Shown piece by piece: positions 62,491 to 64,000 of a stretch of 64,000 bases of DNA. The position numbers were made by a program, and so were the translations under genes. This stretch comes from Fusicatenibacter saccharivorans. Its GTDB lineage: Bacteria; Bacillota; Clostridia; Lachnospirales; Lachnospiraceae. The stretch covers positions 186,001 to 250,000 of the forward strand of contig NZ_JAQEGR010000001.1 of the NCBI RefSeq assembly GCF_027667425.1, written 5' to 3'. The stretch's first letter is position 1. The number at the start of each line of letters is the position of its first letter. The notes below the pieces were generated by a model, which did no database searches, was not told the DNA's origin, and was given only the letters and a program-made list of their open reading frames with translations.

Positions 62491-63267
62491 ATGAAAACGA
62501 TATGGAATAATTTTAAAGTGGCGTTTGCCATGTACTCGAAAATCCCGATGCCGCCGGCAGACTGGGAAAAAGAGAACATGAAATATGCGTTGTGTTTCTT
62601 TCCGTGGGTCGGACTGGCTGTCGGTGCAGTTTCGGCGGTGCTTTTCTGGCTGCTGCAGCAGATTGGCGCGGGAAGCATGCTGCGGGCTGCAGTGCTGACG
62701 GCAGTTCCGGTTCTGGTGACGGGCGGCATTCACCTCGACGGCTATCTGGATACGATGGATGCGTTAAGTTCCTGGAGAGAAAAACAGCGCCGACTGGAAA
62801 TCTTAAAAGACCCGCACGCCGGAGCATTTGCGATTATTATGGGATGTCTGTATTTTGTACTGTACGCGGGCGCAGCCGGAGAACTTGTCTGGAAGATTTT
62901 TCCGGCGTATGCATTTGGCTTCGCAGTTTCGAGATCGTTCAGCGGTCTTTCGATCGCGTTTTTTCCAAATGCCAATCCGAAAGGAACAGCGGCAGCGTTT
63001 GGCATGAGCGCAGAGAAAAAAAGAACGGCGGCGGTGCTTGTTGTGACGATTTTTGCCGTGACGGCGCTCTCAGCTTCGTTCTGCGTCTGGGCGGCACTGG
63101 ATGTACTGGTTGTATCGGCACTGGTATTCTGTTATTATAAATGGAAAAGCAGTAAGTATTTTGGAGGAATTACAGGAGATCTCGCAGGCTATTTCCTTTC
63201 GCTCTGTGAGCTGGCACAGCTCCTGTCTCTTGTGGTACTTTCTCTTGGAATGGAGAACTGGAAATGA
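62491..63267 (+). CDS. cobS: Adenosylcobinamide-GDP ribazoletransferase
   Basis: CobS joins adenosylcobinamide-GDP with alpha-ribazole to form adenosylcobalamin. The 258-residue membrane protein has the metal-binding segment GGIHLDGYLDTMDALSSW near residues 76-93, several hydrophobic helices and the FGGITGDLAGYFLSLCELAQL end. It starts one base after cobU and overlaps the next gene by four bases. Confidence 0.94.
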   Translation: MKTIWNNFKVAFAMYSKIPMPPADWEKENMKYALCFFPWVGLAVGAVSAVLFWLLQQIGAGSMLRAAVLTAVPVLVTGGIHLDGYLDTMDALSSWREKQRRLEILKDPHAGAFAIIMGCLYFVLYAGAAGELVWKIFPAYAFGFAVSRSFSGLSIAFFPNANPKGTAAAFGMSAEKKRTAAVLVVTIFAVTALSASFCVWAALDVLVVSALVFCYYKWKSSKYFGGITGDLAGYFLSLCELAQLLSLVVLSLGMENWK

Positions 63268-63671
63268 AATTAGTAATTGGAGGGGCTTTTCAGGGAAAGC
63301 TTGACTTTGCAAAGAAGATGACCGGAAAAGAAACAGGATGGGCCGATGGGGCAGCAGTTTCGAAAGAGGAGCTGTCGGCATGTTCCGGCGTATATGATTT
63401 TCAGGAACTGGTCCGCAGATGGCTCCTTCTGGAAGAGGAGACCGGGACTGCACCGGAAGCAGAACTGGAAGAACTGCTGCAGAAAAATCCGGAAATCTGC
63501 ATTGTTACGAATGAACTCGGTTACGGAGTGGTTCCGATCGAACCCTTCGACCGGAAATGGCGGGAAAAGACGGGGCGCATCTGTACGGAGCTGGCAGCAA
63601 AGGCTGATTCGGTAACCCGTGTGGTGTGCGGAATCGGAATCCTGCTGAAAGGTGAGGAAAAACATGATTAA
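63264..63671 (+). CDS. Second, reduced CobU-like protein
   Basis: This 135-residue protein has the C-terminal CobU signature VTNELGYGVVPIEPFDRKWREKTGR (in part) and VVCGIGILLKG, which its full-length neighbour lacks. The N-terminal P-loop is altered: GGAFQGKLDF has the lysine but a leucine in place of the usual Ser/Thr. The histidine segment of CobU is missing. It may work with CobU or CobS, or be a regulatory paralog. It overlaps both cobS and the next gene. Confidence 0.75.
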   Translation: MKLVIGGAFQGKLDFAKKMTGKETGWADGAAVSKEELSACSGVYDFQELVRRWLLLEEETGTAPEAELEELLQKNPEICIVTNELGYGVVPIEPFDRKWREKTGRICTELAAKADSVTRVVCGIGILLKGEEKHD

Positions 63672-64000
63672 AATTGCAATGATCCGCCATGGAAAAACCT
63701 ATGGCAATACATTAGGACGGTATATCGGCGTGACGGATGAACCACTGTGTGAGGAAGGGAAAAAAGAGCTGGAACAGCGGACGATGGATACCGTTGAGCT
63801 TCTGTTCGTCAGCCCGCTGAAACGGTGTCTGGAAACGGCAGACATTCTGTATCCGTATGCCAAACAGGTCAAAATCCCGGAATTTGCAGAGTGCAATTTT
63901 GGTGAGTTTGAGAACAAAAATTATCAGGAATTAAAAGATAATCCGAAATACCAGGAGTGGATTGATTCCATGGCGACGCTTGCCTTTCCGGGCGGTGAGA
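63664..64000 (+). CDS. Histidine phosphatase, CobC-type (cut by window end)
   Basis: The first 112 residues contain the motif MIRHGKTYGN, the GVTDEPLCEEGKKEL segment, VSPLKRCLETADIL and ECNFGEFENKNYQEL, all typical of alpha-ribazole phosphatase (CobC) and its relatives. As CobC removes phosphate from alpha-ribazole phosphate, it completes the nucleotide-loop set. It starts inside the end of the preceding gene. The C-terminal catalytic histidine lies beyond the window. Confidence 0.8.
   Translation, partial: MIKIAMIRHGKTYGNTLGRYIGVTDEPLCEEGKKELEQRTMDTVELLFVSPLKRCLETADILYPYAKQVKIPEFAECNFGEFENKNYQELKDNPKYQEWIDSMATLAFPGGE

Overview
The window reads as chromosomal DNA of a spore-forming, anaerobic acetogen of the Lachnospiraceae (Blautia/Marvinbryantia type; the genus is an inference). 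The evidence is a complete carbonyl branch of the Wood-Ljungdahl pathway, sporulation genes (spoIVA, spoIID, a lone Spo0A-type DNA-binding domain), T-box leaders, a Firmicutes-like 6S RNA, an [FeFe] hydrogenase with the group B loop pattern, and purine-rich Shine-Dalgarno sites before nearly every gene. No rRNA operon, prophage, CRISPR array or intact insertion sequence is present.

Layout. 0-4.5 kb: end of an unknown gene, then rplS, lepB, rbgA, rnhB, yraN and pgeF, facing prs on the other strand. 5.9-10.3 kb: DUF512 radical-SAM gene, der, plsY, gpsA. 10.4-14.5 kb: [FeFe] hydrogenase followed by a three-gene ABC importer. 14.6-15.4 kb: an aldo/keto reductase on the minus strand. 15.7-31.2 kb: a histidine-rich protein and CooT (nickel handling), then metF, cooC, acsA, cooC, acsB, acsD, acsC, acsE, the corrinoid reactivator acsV, a DUF3786 gene, fchA and folD. 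31.3-35.1 kb: spoIVA, 6S RNA, galM, a 160-bp inverted repeat, and a minus-strand cobalamin riboswitch with no coding sequence behind it. 35.1-40.7 kb: spoIID, a LacI regulator, an amylosucrase-type GH13 enzyme, a YihY membrane protein. 40.7-45.4 kb: T-box, pheS, pheT, a phosphatase. 45.4-49.5 kb: a possible IS200/IS605-like relic, a ferredoxin-type aldo/keto reductase, an AEC transporter, a GH2 glycosidase. 49.6-51.4 kb: ilvN, ilvC. 51.5-54.1 kb: Spo0A-C-only protein, tRNA-Pro, LacI regulator, eroded sugar-binding protein. 54.1-58.6 kb: T-box, leuA, a small membrane protein, thrC. 58.6-64 kb: a cell-wall hydrolase with choline-binding-like repeats, then the cobalamin nucleotide-loop genes cobT, cobU, cobS, a second CobU-like gene and a CobC-type phosphatase cut by the window end.

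How they fit. FchA, FolD and MetF carry the C1 unit on tetrahydrofolate from methenyl to methyl. AcsE passes the methyl to the AcsCD corrinoid protein. AcsA makes CO and AcsB condenses methyl, CO and CoA. The two CooC ATPases, CooT and the histidine-rich protein would supply nickel, AcsV reactivates the corrinoid, and the cob genes finish the cofactor. The formate-activating genes (fhs, formate dehydrogenase) and energy-conserving complexes (Rnf, ATPase) are not here.

The most unusual items are the ORF-less transcript controlled by a cobalamin riboswitch (about 34.5-35.0 kb, minus), interleaved RNA pairings at several junctions of the acetyl-CoA cluster, two CobU paralogs with complementary motif losses, and the nickel module placed just upstream of the cluster.
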